Assembly (NCBI RefSeq): GCF_001442805.1
Contig: NZ_CP011131.1
Span: 2,294,001-2,358,000, forward strand
Length of the DNA: 64,000 bases
Reading direction: 5' to 3'
Source of the DNA: Lysobacter gummosus
GTDB lineage: Bacteria; Pseudomonadota; Gammaproteobacteria; Xanthomonadales; Xanthomonadaceae
Below are positions 44,162 through 53,241 of the stretch, in pieces (the first letter of the stretch is position 1; every line of letters starts with the position of its first letter). The notes below the pieces were generated by a model. It did not search any database, was not told where the DNA came from, and worked only from the letters and a program-made list of their open reading frames with translations. The position numbers and the translations under genes are program-made.

Positions 44162-44206
44162 CCGGCGTGGGGCCGGTCTGGATCGGAAGGCGGTAGGTCT
44201 ATGAAG

Positions 44207-44240
44207 CGGGCGCGGCCTCAGGGTCGCGCCCGTTTTGTTT
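44207..44240 (+). terminator. intrinsic terminator of the autotransporter gene
   Basis: Stem CGGGCGCG / CGCGCCCG with a 10-nt loop followed by TTTTGTTTT, 45 bp past the stop codon. Confidence 0.85.
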
Positions 44241-44309
44241 TGTGGGGTGGTGAAGCATCGGTCCAATCCGCCGCCCGCCGCCCGTCGCCCACCCAAAGCC
44301 CGTGCTGTT

Positions 44310-44452
44310 CCCCCCCTTTGAAAAAGGGGGGCAGGGGGGATTTGCTTTTCGCTTTCCCGCTTTTCGCGCCAAAAGCAAATCCCCCGGCGCATTCAAGCGT
44401 CCTGGTGCTTCGTGCAACGCAGGCGCCAGCCCCCTTTTTCAAAGGGGGCGAT
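44310..44452. repeat. dispersed repeat with nested palindromes, family C copy 1
   Basis: Outer arms CCCCCCTTTGAAAAAGGGGG and GCCCCCTTTTTCAAAGGGGG enclose an inner inverted repeat GGGGGATTTGCTTTT (44335-44349) / AAAAGCAAATCCCCC (44371-44385). It matches 47561-47770. ORFs through it read repeat-derived FxKGG peptides and are not genes. Confidence 0.85.
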
Positions 44453-44570
44453 TTGTCGAAGGGGCGATTGTCGGCGTGCGATCGCGTTGCGCCACGCCAA
44501 CACAACCGCCACGCCGCGACAACGGCAAAAATGCCAAGATGCCGCACCCCTCGGTAGCCGCCTCGCCGCT

Positions 44571-45236
44571 ATGTCCGAAACCGCCACCGCTTCGTCCGAT
44601 TCCAAAGACCGCCTGCCCGAAACCGCGCTGGCGCAAGTGCCGCTGCAGCTCGCGCCCGAACAGCGCGCCGCGCTCGAAGCCGCCTACGCCACGCCGCCGC
44701 GCGCTTATCACAACATCGGCCACGTCGCCGAAGTGCTGCGCCATTACGCCGATGTCGCCGCCGGCCCCGGCTGGACGCAGCCGCGCGAGGTCGCGTTGGC
44801 GGTGCTGTATCACGACGCCATCTACGAAGCCGGACGCCGCGACAACGAAGCGCGTTCGGCGCTGCTCGCGCGCGAGCACATCGCGCGCTGGATGGCCGGC
44901 GCCGGCATCGACAGCGACCGCGTCGTCGAACTGATCGAACTCACCGCGCGCCACGGCGCGATCGCGCGCGAGGATGTGGACGAACAAACCCGCCTGTTCC
45001 TCGACGGCGACATGGCCATTCTCGGCGCCGAGCCGGCGGCGTTCGACGCCTACGACCGCGGCATCGCCTCGGAATACCGCGGCCACGTGCCCGGGCCGCT
45101 GTTCCGGCTCAACCGCCGGCGCTTTCTCAAAGGGCTGCTGAAACGCGAGCGTATCTTCCTCAGCGACTACTACCACCAGCGCTTCGACGCGGCCGCGCGC
45201 AACAACCTGCGGCGTTCGATCACGACCAAGCGTTGA
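44571..45236 (+). CDS. predicted HD-superfamily metal-dependent phosphohydrolase
   Basis: A 221-residue protein of the COG4339-type HD family. Metal ligands are seen in YHNIGHVAEVLRHY (His), VLYHDAIYEAG (HD doublet) and FLDGDMAILGAEPAAFDAYD (Asp). C-terminal RERIFLSDYYHQRFDAAARN NL is typical of the family. Substrate unknown, probably a nucleotide or small phosphoester. The start MSETATASS was chosen; the longer ORF begins inside the family C repeat. Followed by a strong hairpin. Confidence 0.9.
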   Translation: MSETATASSDSKDRLPETALAQVPLQLAPEQRAALEAAYATPPRAYHNIGHVAEVLRHYADVAAGPGWTQPREVALAVLYHDAIYEAGRRDNEARSALLAREHIARWMAGAGIDSDRVVELIELTARHGAIAREDVDEQTRLFLDGDMAILGAEPAAFDAYDRGIASEYRGHVPGPLFRLNRRRFLKGLLKRERIFLSDYYHQRFDAAARNNLRRSITTKR

Positions 45237-45259
45237 GCGCACATCGCGCCTGAAAACCA

Positions 45260-45291
45260 AAACGGCCGCTGCGATCGTGCAGCGGCCGTTT
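45260..45291 (+). terminator. intrinsic terminator after the HD gene
   Basis: AAACGGCCGCTGC / GCAGCGGCCGTTT 13-bp stem with a six-base loop and a short T run, 24 bp past the stop. Confidence 0.85.
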
Positions 45292-45439
45292 GTTGCGATA
45301 CCTGACTTGTGATTACCCAGCGACCCCATCCAGAACGAACCTCATCCGGATCGGTCGCCTACGAATCGAGCATCGCAATGCTTCATCCGTCGCGATGCAA
45401 TTAAAGCGACGGCGTAGGCAACTGCGATCGCTCCCAGGC

Positions 45440-45751
45440 TCAACCCGACAATCGCCCCAGCGAACTGTCCAACACCCGCTGCAACTTGCGCGCCGCGCCG
45501 CTGATCGCGCCGCGCATGGTGTCGGCGTCTTCGGTCACCGCCACGGGCGGACGGCCTTCCAGGCGCGCTTCCATCGCGCAGTGCTTGTCGCCGCCGCCGG
45601 CCTTGGGGCCGTTGACGTCGCGCAAATGCACTTCCACCCGCGTGACCTGGTCGCGGAAGCGGCTCAGGCTGTGATCGATCACGCCTTCGACGTGGTGGGT
45701 CAGCGATTCGTCGCCGCGCAGGTGATGGTCGGTGTTGAGCTGAATCTTCAT
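45440..45751 (-). CDS. HPF/RaiA-family ribosome-associated protein
   Basis: A 103-residue short HPF-type protein. MKIQLNTDHHLRGDESLTHH, then RFRDQVTRVEVHLRDVNGPK and DKHCAMEARLEGRPPVAVTE carry the beta-alpha-beta pattern of ribosome hibernation factors. C-terminal helix TMRGAISGAARKLQRVLDSS. Members bind the 30S subunit in stationary phase or stress. A perfect AAGGAGG Shine-Dalgarno lies 7 nt upstream. Unlike canonical hpf it is not beside rpoN, so it is probably a stress-linked paralogue. Confidence 0.88.
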   Translation of the reverse strand: MKIQLNTDHHLRGDESLTHHVEGVIDHSLSRFRDQVTRVEVHLRDVNGPKAGGGDKHCAMEARLEGRPPVAVTEDADTMRGAISGAARKLQRVLDSSLGRLSG

Positions 45752-45969
45752 GCAAACGCCTCCTTATGGCGCAGATGTCGGGGCGACGCCGGGCCCTTGC
45801 CGCGGCGTCTGCGCGGTCCGTCGGCTTAACCAGCCTTCGCGATACGGCCACGCAAAACTTGGGACAGCGGCTGTCGCGGAAGGTTCGCGGCGCGGTTCAG
45901 CTTCGGCCCAGCGCCGCCGTGTCAGGCTCGCAAAGGCGCCGCCGCCCGGGGGTGCTTTAGAATGGCGGC

Positions 45970-46710
45970 ATGATCGTCAACATCGCCGCCTACCATTTCA
46001 CCGTCATCGACGATCCGCCGCAGCTCGCCCGGCAACTGCGTGAACAGGCTGAAAGCCTGCAACTGCGCGGCACCGCGCTGGTCGCGGGCGAGGGCATCAA
46101 CCTGTTCCTGGCCGGCCCGGCGGCGGCCATCGAAACCCTGCTCGACGGCCTGCGCGCCGACCCGCGCTTCCAGGCGCTGGCGGTCAAGTACAGCCACAGC
46201 CAGGCCCAGCCGTTCGCCCGGCTCAAGGTCAAGGTCAAGCGCGAGATCATCGCTTTCCGCCGCGATCAGGCCTCGCCGCTGCAAGAACGCGCGCCGACTG
46301 TGACGCCCGACACACTCGAACGCTGGCTCGACCGCGGCACCGATGACGACGGCCGCCGCGTGGTGTTGCTGGATACGCGCAACCGCGAAGAGGTCGGCTA
46401 CGGCAGTTTCGAACACGCCTTGACCCTGCCGATCGACAACTTCACCGAACTGCCCGAAGCGCTCGCGCCACACCGCGAAGCCCTGCGCGACGCCACTGTG
46501 GTCAGTTTCTGCACCGGCGGAATCCGCTGCGAAAAAGCCGCGTTGTGGCTGCGCGCGGACGGCATGGACAACCTGCTCCAGCTCGACGGCGGCATCCTGG
46601 GTTATTTCGAGCGCGTCGGCGGCAAGCACTATCAGGGCCATTGCTTCGTCTTCGACGAACGCGTTGCGCTGGACCCGCAGTTGCGGCCTTTGCGCGACGC
46701 GGCCGCCTGA
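45970..46710 (+). CDS. trhO: oxygen-dependent tRNA uridine(34) hydroxylase TrhO (rhodanese-fold)
   Basis: A 246-residue member of the YceA/UPF0176 family, slightly shorter than E. coli TrhO. The N-terminal domain (VNIAAYHFTVIDDPPQLARQ, GTALVAGEGINLFLAG) precedes the rhodanese domain (VVLLDTRNREEVGYGSFEHA). Active loop VVSFCTGGIRCEKAALWLRA places the catalytic Cys at 181. TrhO hydroxylates U34 of tRNAs to ho5U using O2. The C-terminal Cys-rich zinc region of longer members is reduced here to HYQGHCFVFDERV. Confidence 0.9.
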   Translation: MIVNIAAYHFTVIDDPPQLARQLREQAESLQLRGTALVAGEGINLFLAGPAAAIETLLDGLRADPRFQALAVKYSHSQAQPFARLKVKVKREIIAFRRDQASPLQERAPTVTPDTLERWLDRGTDDDGRRVVLLDTRNREEVGYGSFEHALTLPIDNFTELPEALAPHREALRDATVVSFCTGGIRCEKAALWLRADGMDNLLQLDGGILGYFERVGGKHYQGHCFVFDERVALDPQLRPLRDAAA

Positions 46711-46883
46711 TCGGCATTTTTTGCCATTTATTACAAACTATTAACCCGTCCAAACGCGGCCTGCGGTTAGGCTGCGCGTTCGCATCGCGCCGGCGCCTGC
46801 GCGCCGGATCCCCTTCGCGCTGCGAATGGACGCCAGGCCGGGCGCCGTTGCCGGCCGAATTTGAATCGAATTGAGGACCCTCG

Positions 46884-47513
46884 ATGAACCGACGCTCGTT
46901 CCCCGCTCTGAGTCTGCTCGCGCTCGCCGTTCTGGCGTTGGCCGCCTGCAGCCAGAGCGCGCCGGTCAACACTGCCGCCCCGCAGGAAACCACCGCCGCT
47001 CCGCCGCCGCCGCCGCAGGCCGTGCCCGATCCGGACGCCGATCCGGTCTCGCGCGCCTCGCCGCCGATGCTCACGCCGGTGGCGCTGGGCGTGTTCGAAC
47101 CCGGCAATCCGGTGGCCCAGGCCACCACCGGCAAGCTGACCATCGACGATCTGGAACTCAAGGGCGAGAACGGCTCGCTGTACAAGACCGAGCGCGTGGC
47201 GATCGTGCGCGGCGGCGACCAGTACTCGGCCGGCCAGACCTATGGCGCGACCATGCAGATCGAAGCCAGCCAGGCGGTGGAATTGCGCCGGGTGATCGAG
47301 CAGACGCCGCCGAAGGAGACTCCGGCCAATGCGTTCTGCGGTACTACGCCGACGGGTTTTATCGCCTTGGCCAAGGTCAGCGAGCCTACCGGCGATGTGG
47401 TCAAGCTGATGGCGTTGCAGGGCGGCGATCTGCCGGCGGCGACGGCGCAGGGCGTGGGCTTGTGCGCGTCGATGTTCTATATGGGCAAGGCGGTGGAGAA
47501 GGCGGCGTCGTAA
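46884..47513 (+). CDS. putative lipoprotein, unknown function
   Basis: A 209-residue protein with a lipoprotein signal (ALSLLALAVLALAAC, Cys22), a Pro/Ala-rich linker (about 23-60) and a C-terminal beta-rich domain: LTIDDLELKGENGSLYKTER, VRRVIEQTPPKETPANAFCG-like segment, and IALAKVSEPTGDVVKLMALQ. Two cysteines (about 152 and 195) may bond. Family not recognised. GAGGA precedes the ATG. It converges on the flavoprotein gene with a family C repeat between. Confidence 0.82.
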   Translation: MNRRSFPALSLLALAVLALAACSQSAPVNTAAPQETTAAPPPPPQAVPDPDADPVSRASPPMLTPVALGVFEPGNPVAQATTGKLTIDDLELKGENGSLYKTERVAIVRGGDQYSAGQTYGATMQIEASQAVELRRVIEQTPPKETPANAFCGTTPTGFIALAKVSEPTGDVVKLMALQGGDLPAATAQGVGLCASMFYMGKAVEKAAS

Positions 47514-47560
47514 GGCGTTGTCGTCACTGCGTCGCCCGATCCACACGAAGCCGCATCAAT

Positions 47561-47770
47561 TCGCCCCCTTTGAAAAAGGGGGCTGGCGCCCGGCGTTGAT
47601 TGGCGAAGAGGGTTTCGCTTGCTGCGCCGGGGGATTTGCTTTTGCTGTTGCTTAGAGCAAAAGCAAATCCCCCTGGCCCTCCGGCCCGCAGGCATAGCCT
47701 GCGGGCGTTCAGTGCCGCGCGAACCTGCGGTTCGCAAGCGCGGCCCTTCACCCTTTTTCAAAGGGGGAAC
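47561..47770. repeat. dispersed repeat with nested palindromes, family C copy 2
   Basis: CGCCCCCTTTGAAAAAGGGG at the left and CCCTTTTTCAAAGGGGG at the right bound a 210-bp element. Inner arms GGGGGATTTGCTTTTGCT and AGAGCAAAAGCAAATCCCCC flank 47631-47673, and a further hairpin CGCAGGCATAGCCTGCG (47688-47704) is nested in the right half. It lies between convergent genes. Confidence 0.85.
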
Positions 47771-47786
47771 TCATCTTGAGGGGCGC

Positions 47787-49055
47787 TCAGGCCTTCGGCA
47801 TTTCCAACAACCGTTTCGCCGCCGCCCGCCCCGCGATCAAACCACTGGCGAAGCACGCGGTCAGCAAATAGCCGCCGGTCGGCGCCTCCCAATCAAGCAT
47901 TTCCCCCGCGCAAAAAACATTGTCCGCCAGCGCCGAAACCGCCAGCGCGGAATCCATCGCTTCCAAGCGCACGCCGCCGGCGCTGCTGATCGCTTCGGCG
48001 ATCGGGCGCGCGCTGCGCAGGCGCAGCGGCAAGCGCTTGATCGTGCGCGCGACCACCGCCGCATCGTTCAATCCGTCCTTGCCCAACACCTCGAACACCA
48101 GCGCGGCTTTGACGCCGTCCAGGCCGGTCTGCCGGCGCAGATGCTCGCCTACACTGCGGCCGCGGCGCGGTTGAGCGAAATCGTGTTGCAGACGCGCGAG
48201 GTCGCGACCGGGCGCAAGATCGAGTTCGAGCACCGCCGAGCCCTGCGCCGCGATCGCATCGCGCAGCGTCGCCGACAAGGCGTACACCAGGCTGCCTTCG
48301 ATGCCGGTGGCGGTAACCACGCATTCGCCCTGCAGCGATCGCTCGATGCCATTGCCGTCGCGCCAATGCGCGATCACCGGCTTGAGCGGCGCGCCGGCAT
48401 GGCGCTCGGCGAAGTGCGCGCTCCAGCCGATGTCGAAACCGCAGTTGGACGGCTGCAAGGGCGCGATGTCCACGCCGCGCTCGCCCATCCACGCGGTCCA
48501 GGCGCCGTCGGAGCCCAGTTCCGGCCAACTGCCGCCGCCCAGCGCGAACACACTCGCGCGCGCCCGCGCATGCACCAGACCCGACGGCGTGTCGAAACGC
48601 AGCGCGCCGTCCTGGCTCCAGCCGATGCAGCGATGCTGCACGTGGAAGCGCACGCCGTCCTCGCGCAAGCGCCGCACCCAGCCGCGCAGCAACAGCGCGG
48701 CCTTGCGGTCCATCGGAAACACCCGGCCGGAACTGCCGATGTAGGTCTCCACGCCGAAACCGCGCGCCCATTCGCGCAGGGCGTCGGCGTCGAATTGATC
48801 GAGCCAGTGCGCGATCGCCGCGCTGCGCCGGCCATAGCGGTGGTCGAAGGCCGGGCGCGGTTCGCCGTGGGTCAGATTGAGCCCGCCCTTGCCGGCGATC
48901 AGAAACTTGCGGCCGACCGACCCCTTGGCCTCGAACAGATCCACCTCCACGCCCATCGCGCGCGCGGCTTGCGCGGCCATCAGGCCGGCGGGGCCGCCGC
49001 CGATCACGGCCAGGCCGGGCAGCGGGAGCAGGGTGGGAGCGGGCGGGGTGGGCAT
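47787..49055 (-). CDS. HI0933/TIGR03862-type NAD(P)/FAD-dependent flavoprotein
   Basis: A 422-residue flavoprotein. The dinucleotide-binding motif LAVIGGGPAGLMAAQAARAM (GxGxxG) is at residues about 15-34, followed by the acidic ribose-binding strand (VDLFEAK). SVGRKFLIAGKGGLNLTHGE is diagnostic of the HI0933-like family. VFALGGGSWPELGSDGAW and C-terminal CAGEMLDWEAPTGGYLLTAC complete the FAD site. Physiological substrate unknown. The start MPTPPAPTL was chosen directly before the motif. Divergent from a serine hydrolase gene. Confidence 0.93.
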   Translation of the reverse strand: MPTPPAPTLLPLPGLAVIGGGPAGLMAAQAARAMGVEVDLFEAKGSVGRKFLIAGKGGLNLTHGEPRPAFDHRYGRRSAAIAHWLDQFDADALREWARGFGVETYIGSSGRVFPMDRKAALLLRGWVRRLREDGVRFHVQHRCIGWSQDGALRFDTPSGLVHARARASVFALGGGSWPELGSDGAWTAWMGERGVDIAPLQPSNCGFDIGWSAHFAERHAGAPLKPVIAHWRDGNGIERSLQGECVVTATGIEGSLVYALSATLRDAIAAQGSAVLELDLAPGRDLARLQHDFAQPRRGRSVGEHLRRQTGLDGVKAALVFEVLGKDGLNDAAVVARTIKRLPLRLRSARPIAEAISSAGGVRLEAMDSALAVSALADNVFCAGEMLDWEAPTGGYLLTACFASGLIAGRAAAKRLLEMPKA

Positions 49056-49254
49056 GGGCGGGATCAACCGGGTACGAAGAAACGAGCGCCGGCGGAAACC
49101 GACAACGGGCGACGGCGCATTATGCCGCGCGCGCGCCGGCGGCCGCCGGCCTGCCCGGCCCGGACGCCCGGCGCCACCCAACTTCCGGCCTCTGGTGCCG
49201 CGCCGCGCGATCGCCGACAGTGGGCGACTTGCCGATTGCCAGGGTCTTGAAACG

Positions 49255-50925
49255 ATGCGAGCCACCGACTGGAAGGCGCACGGCGCCGGATTGCTGATCT
49301 GCGTAAGCGCCGCCGCCGCGGCCGCGCAAACGCCCGTCAACACCGCCGCCGCCGAGCCGCCGCTGCCGGAACAACTGCGGGATTTCGATGCCTACGTCGA
49401 ATCGGTGCGCAAGCAATTCGAAGTGCCGGGCATCGCCGTGGCCATCGTCAAGGACGGACGCGTCGTGCTCGAGCGCGGCTACGGCGTGCGCGAACTGGGC
49501 AAGTCCGAGCCGGTCGATGCCCACACCTTGTTCGCCATCGCCTCCAACACCAAGGCCTTCACCTCGGCCTCGCTGTCGATGCTGGCCGACGAAGGCAAGC
49601 TCGGTCTCGACGACCGGGTGATCGACCATCTGCCGTGGTTCCGCATGGCCGATCCCTATGTGACCGGCGAGATGCGCGTGCGCGATCTGCTCGCGCATCG
49701 CAGCGGCCTGGGCCTGGGCGCGGGCGACTTGCTCTATTGGCCCGGCACCGACTACAGCAACGAAGAAGTCGCGCGGCGCCTGGCCGAGGTGCCGCTGAGC
49801 GGCGGTTTCCGCGGTCAGTACGCTTACGACAATATTCTCTACGGCGTCGCTCAACTGGTGGTGGAGAAAGCCAGCGGCCGCAGCTATCGCGAGTTCCTCG
49901 ACCAGCGCATCTTCAAGCCGCTGGGCATGGACGAAACCCGCTACAACGCCGATGCGCTGCGCGTCGGCGACAACGTCGCCAGCGGCCATGCCAAGGCCGA
50001 TTTCAAGATTCTGCAGACCGCGCCGCGCATGACCTGGTCCAACGTCGCCGGCGCCGGCGGCCTGTATTCCAGCGTGCACGACATGAGCAAGTGGATGCGC
50101 GTGCAGCTCGACGGCGGCGTCTATGGCCGCGAAGGCGGCGAAGAACAACGTTTGTTCAGCGCCAAGCGCCAGCGCGAGATGTGGTCGGTGGTGACGCCGA
50201 TGGCGATCTCGGAACCGGCGGTGCCGGAACTGGCGGCGGCCAAGCCGAATTTCGCCGGTTACGGCGAAGGCTGGCAGCTCACCGACTATCGCGGCAAGAA
50301 GCTGGTCTGGCACACCGGCGGCTGGCCGGGCATGGTCTCGCGGGTGACCTTGCTGCCCGAGCAGAAACTCGGCGTGGTGGTGTTGACCAACGCCGAACTC
50401 GGCGGCGCGTTCCAGGCGCTGACGCTGCGCGCGCTCGACGCTTATCTGGACGCGCCGAAAACCGATTGGAACGCGGCCTACGCCGCCGCCCTGGCCAAGA
50501 GCCGCGACAAGGCCGATGAGGACTGGAACAAACATGTCGCCGCGCGCGACGCCAAATCCAAACCTTCGCTGCCGCTGTCGGGCTACGCCGGCGCGTATCG
50601 CGATCCGTGGTACGGCGATGTGTTCATCGAGCCGGCCGCGGGCGGCAAATTGCGCGTGCGCTTCGGCCGCACCAAGGATCTGGTCGGCGAACTCAGCCAT
50701 TGGCAGCACGACACCTTCATCGTGCGCTGGGATCAGCGCTGGCTCAACGCCGACGCTTTCCTCAACTTCGCCCTGACGCCGGACGGGAAAGTGCGCGAGC
50801 TGCGCATGGAGGCGATCTCGCCGCTGACCGATTTCAGCTTCGATTTCCAGGATCTGCGGCTGACGCCGGTGGCGAAGGAAGTCGAGGCCAAATCCGACCC
50901 GCCGAAGGCGGCGAAGAAGTCCTGA
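49255..50925 (+). CDS. class C beta-lactamase-like serine hydrolase with C-terminal DUF3471
   Basis: A 556-residue protein with a weak signal sequence (about 1-24). The penicillin-binding/AmpC-type domain has the three motifs: S97-N-T-K100, Y191-D-N193 and HTGG (His353, KTG position). The remaining about 130 residues (SLPLSGYAGAYRDPWYGDVF onward) form a DUF3471-type lipocalin-like domain common in peptidase or esterase members. It may act as a D-aminopeptidase, esterase or peptidoglycan-related hydrolase. True beta-lactamase activity is uncertain. Ends in a Lys-rich tail. Confidence 0.92.
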   Translation: MRATDWKAHGAGLLICVSAAAAAAQTPVNTAAAEPPLPEQLRDFDAYVESVRKQFEVPGIAVAIVKDGRVVLERGYGVRELGKSEPVDAHTLFAIASNTKAFTSASLSMLADEGKLGLDDRVIDHLPWFRMADPYVTGEMRVRDLLAHRSGLGLGAGDLLYWPGTDYSNEEVARRLAEVPLSGGFRGQYAYDNILYGVAQLVVEKASGRSYREFLDQRIFKPLGMDETRYNADALRVGDNVASGHAKADFKILQTAPRMTWSNVAGAGGLYSSVHDMSKWMRVQLDGGVYGREGGEEQRLFSAKRQREMWSVVTPMAISEPAVPELAAAKPNFAGYGEGWQLTDYRGKKLVWHTGGWPGMVSRVTLLPEQKLGVVVLTNAELGGAFQALTLRALDAYLDAPKTDWNAAYAAALAKSRDKADEDWNKHVAARDAKSKPSLPLSGYAGAYRDPWYGDVFIEPAAGGKLRVRFGRTKDLVGELSHWQHDTFIVRWDQRWLNADAFLNFALTPDGKVRELRMEAISPLTDFSFDFQDLRLTPVAKEVEAKSDPPKAAKKS

Positions 50926-50999
50926 GCCGCGCGAGCGCAGTTCCCGTATTTCCTCCCGGCCGATGGCCGCTTACCGTGCTGACAAGGGATGTATCCGTT

Positions 51000-51521
51000 A
51001 TGAAGGACCAAGGTTTTCCGTTCGCCGCGTGCTTGCTCGCCGGCGCCTTGTCGCTGTCCAGCCTTGCGGCGAAGGCCGATGAGCCCGATGCCGATGCGGC
51101 GCTGCGCCAGACGATCGCCGCGCTCGACGCGAAGGTGTTCGATGCCTACAACCGCTGCGATCTGGAAACCTTCGAGCAGTATTTTTCGCCCGACGTCGAG
51201 TTCTATCACGACAAGGGCGGCGCCAGTTTCGACCGCGCCACGGTCGTGTCCAACACCCGCAAGTACATCTGCAACAAGGTGCGCCGCGAGTTGTTGCCGG
51301 CGACGTTGAAGGTCTATCCGATCAAGGACTACGGCGCGATCGAGGAAGGCGAGCACCGCTTCTGCGAAGTGAGCAGCGGCAAGTGCGAGGGCAGCGCCAA
51401 GTTCCTGATGGTGTGGGCGCTCAAGGACGGGCAGTGGCGGATGACGCGGGTGATGAGCTACGGCCATCGCGCGCTGACCGAACAGGAAAAGGCCGAGCTG
51501 TCGAAGAAGCCGGGCGGCTGA
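51000..51521 (+). CDS. secreted SnoaL/NTF2-like (DUF4440-type) protein
   Basis: A 173-residue exported protein (signal peptide ending AAKA-D, about residue 26) with an NTF2-like cone domain: LDAKVFDAYNRCDLETFEQY, FSPDVEFYHDKGGASFDRAT, KFLMVWALKDGQWRMTRVMS YGH ending. Cysteines at about 54, 98, 131 and 136 could form periplasmic disulfides. Function unknown. The start at 51000 is set by the signal peptide. It lies 74 bp downstream of the serine hydrolase gene on the same strand, so co-transcription is possible. Confidence 0.85.
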   Translation: MKDQGFPFAACLLAGALSLSSLAAKADEPDADAALRQTIAALDAKVFDAYNRCDLETFEQYFSPDVEFYHDKGGASFDRATVVSNTRKYICNKVRRELLPATLKVYPIKDYGAIEEGEHRFCEVSSGKCEGSAKFLMVWALKDGQWRMTRVMSYGHRALTEQEKAELSKKPGG

Positions 51522-51811
51522 TCGCGGCGGCGACAGGCGTCCCACACGCCGCGGCCCGGCTCCGGCAGGCCGAGCGGTCGGAACGCCGATTACGGGTCGA
51601 TCGCGGGCTCGGCGGCCCGCGCCGGCAGGTCTGTACCGGCCGCGCCCAGCCAATGCGCCGACCCCGCGACGATTGCGGCGCCGCCGAGGTAGGGGGGCAC
51701 GCCGCCTGTGCCGTTGTTGCTTATGACTGGGCCCAGTCGACCCGCCGTCATATCTCCAGGATGCCGGCGGCAGCTTGTGGCGCGACGGTACCGTGACCGT
51801 CCGCCACTTCC
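51522..51811. other. intergenic sequence between convergent genes, no gene seen
   Basis: Together with the hairpin at 51812-51845 this forms a 378-bp gap. ORFs here are short and Arg/Pro-rich. GAGGTAGGGGGGCACG at 51687-51702 is a G-rich tract without an evident partner. Confidence 0.45.
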
Positions 51812-51845
51812 GGCCCTGCACCGCGGCGCTACGCGGTGCAGGGCC
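51812..51845 (-). terminator. strong hairpin downstream of the esterase gene
   Basis: A perfect 14-bp stem GGCCCTGCACCGCG / CGCGGTGCAGGGCC with a six-base loop, 55 bp past the esterase stop. The U-tract is poor, so the assignment rests on stem strength and position. Confidence 0.5.
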
Positions 51846-51899
51846 ATCTTCCTTCCAGATATCGCTTGGTTCGCTTGCTCGCCGCGTGTCCGGCGACGC

Positions 51900-52832
51900 T
51901 CAGGCGAACGCGGCGCGCAGCGCGGCGGCGGCCTGCGCGAGCGCCGTGTCGGCGGCATCGACTCTGCCTTGCTGCAGCAGAAAGCCGTGGATCTGCCCGT
52001 CCCAGCGCCGGCTGTTGACCGGTACGCCCGCCGCGATCAACGCCTGCGCATAGGCCTCGGCCTCATCGCGCAACACGTCGTATTCGGCGCTGAACACCGT
52101 CGCCGGCGGCAGGCCGCGCAGGTCCGCCGCGCGCAGCGGCGACACCCGCGGATCGGCCGGATCGGCGCCGCCGAGGTACTGGCGCCAGTACCACTGCATC
52201 ATCGGCGCGCTGAGGAAATAACCTTCCGCGAATTCGCGATACGACGGGTGGGCGCAGGCGGCGTCCAGCACCGGATACAGCAAGAGCTGATGGCGCAGGC
52301 CCGGCCCGTCGCTGCGCGCGCGTTGCGCCAGCGCCGCGGCGAAATTGCCGCCCGAGCTGTCGCCGGCGATGGCGATGCGTTCGCCGTCGCCGCCGAATTC
52401 GCCGGCATGCCGCGCGACCCAGCACAAGGTCGCATAAGCGTCGTCGAGCCCGGCCGGGAACGGCGCTTCCGGCGCGAGCCGGTAATCCACCGACACCACC
52501 AGCGTCCGCGCCCATGCCGCCAGGCTGCGGCACAGGCCGTCGGTGGTGTCGGGACTGCCGAGGACGAAGCCGCCGCCGTGCAGATAGACGGTGATCGGCA
52601 GGGCGGACGCATCGCCGGGGGCCGCGATGGGACGGTATAGCCGCAGCGCGACCGGCCCGGCCGGGCCCGGCGCGCGCAGGGTTTCGATGAGCACATCGGC
52701 GCGCGGCGGCGCGGCGGGCTCGGGAATGGCGAAGGACGCGCGCAGCTGCGCGGCGTCCAGGTGTCGATAGTCGAGGTCGGGATCGGGCGAATAGGCCTCG
52801 ATCATGGCTCGGGCTTGCGGATGCAGGGGCAT
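51900..52832 (-). CDS. alpha/beta hydrolase, hormone-sensitive-lipase family esterase
   Basis: A 310-residue cytoplasmic esterase. The oxyanion motif is ITVYLHGGGFVLGS (HGGG); the nucleophile elbow is IAIAGDSSGGNFAAALA (GDSSG). The acid is likely in SAEYDVLRDEAEAYAQAL and the base in WDGQIHGFLL. These define HSL (bacterial family IV) esterases acting on short acyl or aryl esters. SVDYRLAPEAPFPAGLDDAY is also family-typical. Start as given; no signal peptide. Confidence 0.94.
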   Translation of the reverse strand: MPLHPQARAMIEAYSPDPDLDYRHLDAAQLRASFAIPEPAAPPRADVLIETLRAPGPAGPVALRLYRPIAAPGDASALPITVYLHGGGFVLGSPDTTDGLCRSLAAWARTLVVSVDYRLAPEAPFPAGLDDAYATLCWVARHAGEFGGDGERIAIAGDSSGGNFAAALAQRARSDGPGLRHQLLLYPVLDAACAHPSYREFAEGYFLSAPMMQWYWRQYLGGADPADPRVSPLRAADLRGLPPATVFSAEYDVLRDEAEAYAQALIAAGVPVNSRRWDGQIHGFLLQQGRVDAADTALAQAAAALRAAFA

Positions 52833-53030
52833 GCGACTTCCGGTCGGAGACGATGTCCACAGGCTATCGGCGCGCCAATCGGCGATAAACGAGGCGGCAA
52901 TCCGGATATCTTGGATCGAAACGCTCTAATGCGGTGGGTGTCGATGTCGGTTTGTGTGTTCGCACTTGCCGCGGCATGCGTCCTGGTGCGAAACGCTCAG
53001 CTAATGCGCCTCATGCCCGATCGACTACGG

Positions 53031-53212
53031 AGCCCCTCTCCCGCTTGCCACCCAAGGTGACTTCCTGCGGGGAGAGGGGTTGGGGTGAGGGTGCTGGTAG
53101 TGTGGACATCCTGTCAGAGCATTCGCGCCTGCGGCGCTCATCCCTCACCCCAGCCCTCTCCCGCGCCCCGCAGGAAGTCACCTTGGGTGGCAAGCGGGAG
53201 AGGGAGCAGGAG
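53031..53212. repeat. dispersed composite palindromic repeat, family B copy 3
   Basis: Begins AGCCCCTCTCCCGCTTGCCA and ends with its near-perfect inverse (GGCAAGCGGGAGAGGGAGC), so the whole 180 bp is an inverted repeat built from two family B units. The spacer AGAGCATTCGCGCCTGCGGC is shared with copy 1. It occupies most of the 409-bp gap between the esterase and LysR genes. Confidence 0.85.
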
Positions 53213-53241
53213 GGGGAGTAGTACGGCTTTGTCAGTCGCTC

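Noticed and set aside
37958..44392. A 2,144-codon minus-strand ORF antisense to the autotransporter
   Set aside because: Its translation is Arg/Ala/Gly/His low-complexity with no domain. It arises because GC-rich codons on the plus strand seldom give stops on the complement.
44218..44605. Several short ORFs with FxKGG-type peptides
   Set aside because: They are translations of the family C repeat in various frames.
45342..45480. A hydrophobic peptide (FAGAIVGLSLGAIAVAYAVA) in a frame overlapping the HPF gene end
   Set aside because: It is the tail of an Arg-rich shadow frame with no start or Shine-Dalgarno of its own. A frameshifted membrane gene cannot be excluded but is unsupported.
49255..50925. 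A beta-lactam resistance gene
   Set aside because: The three class C motifs are present, but the DUF3471 extension and overall type are those of esterase/peptidase-like serine hydrolases. Resistance cannot be claimed.
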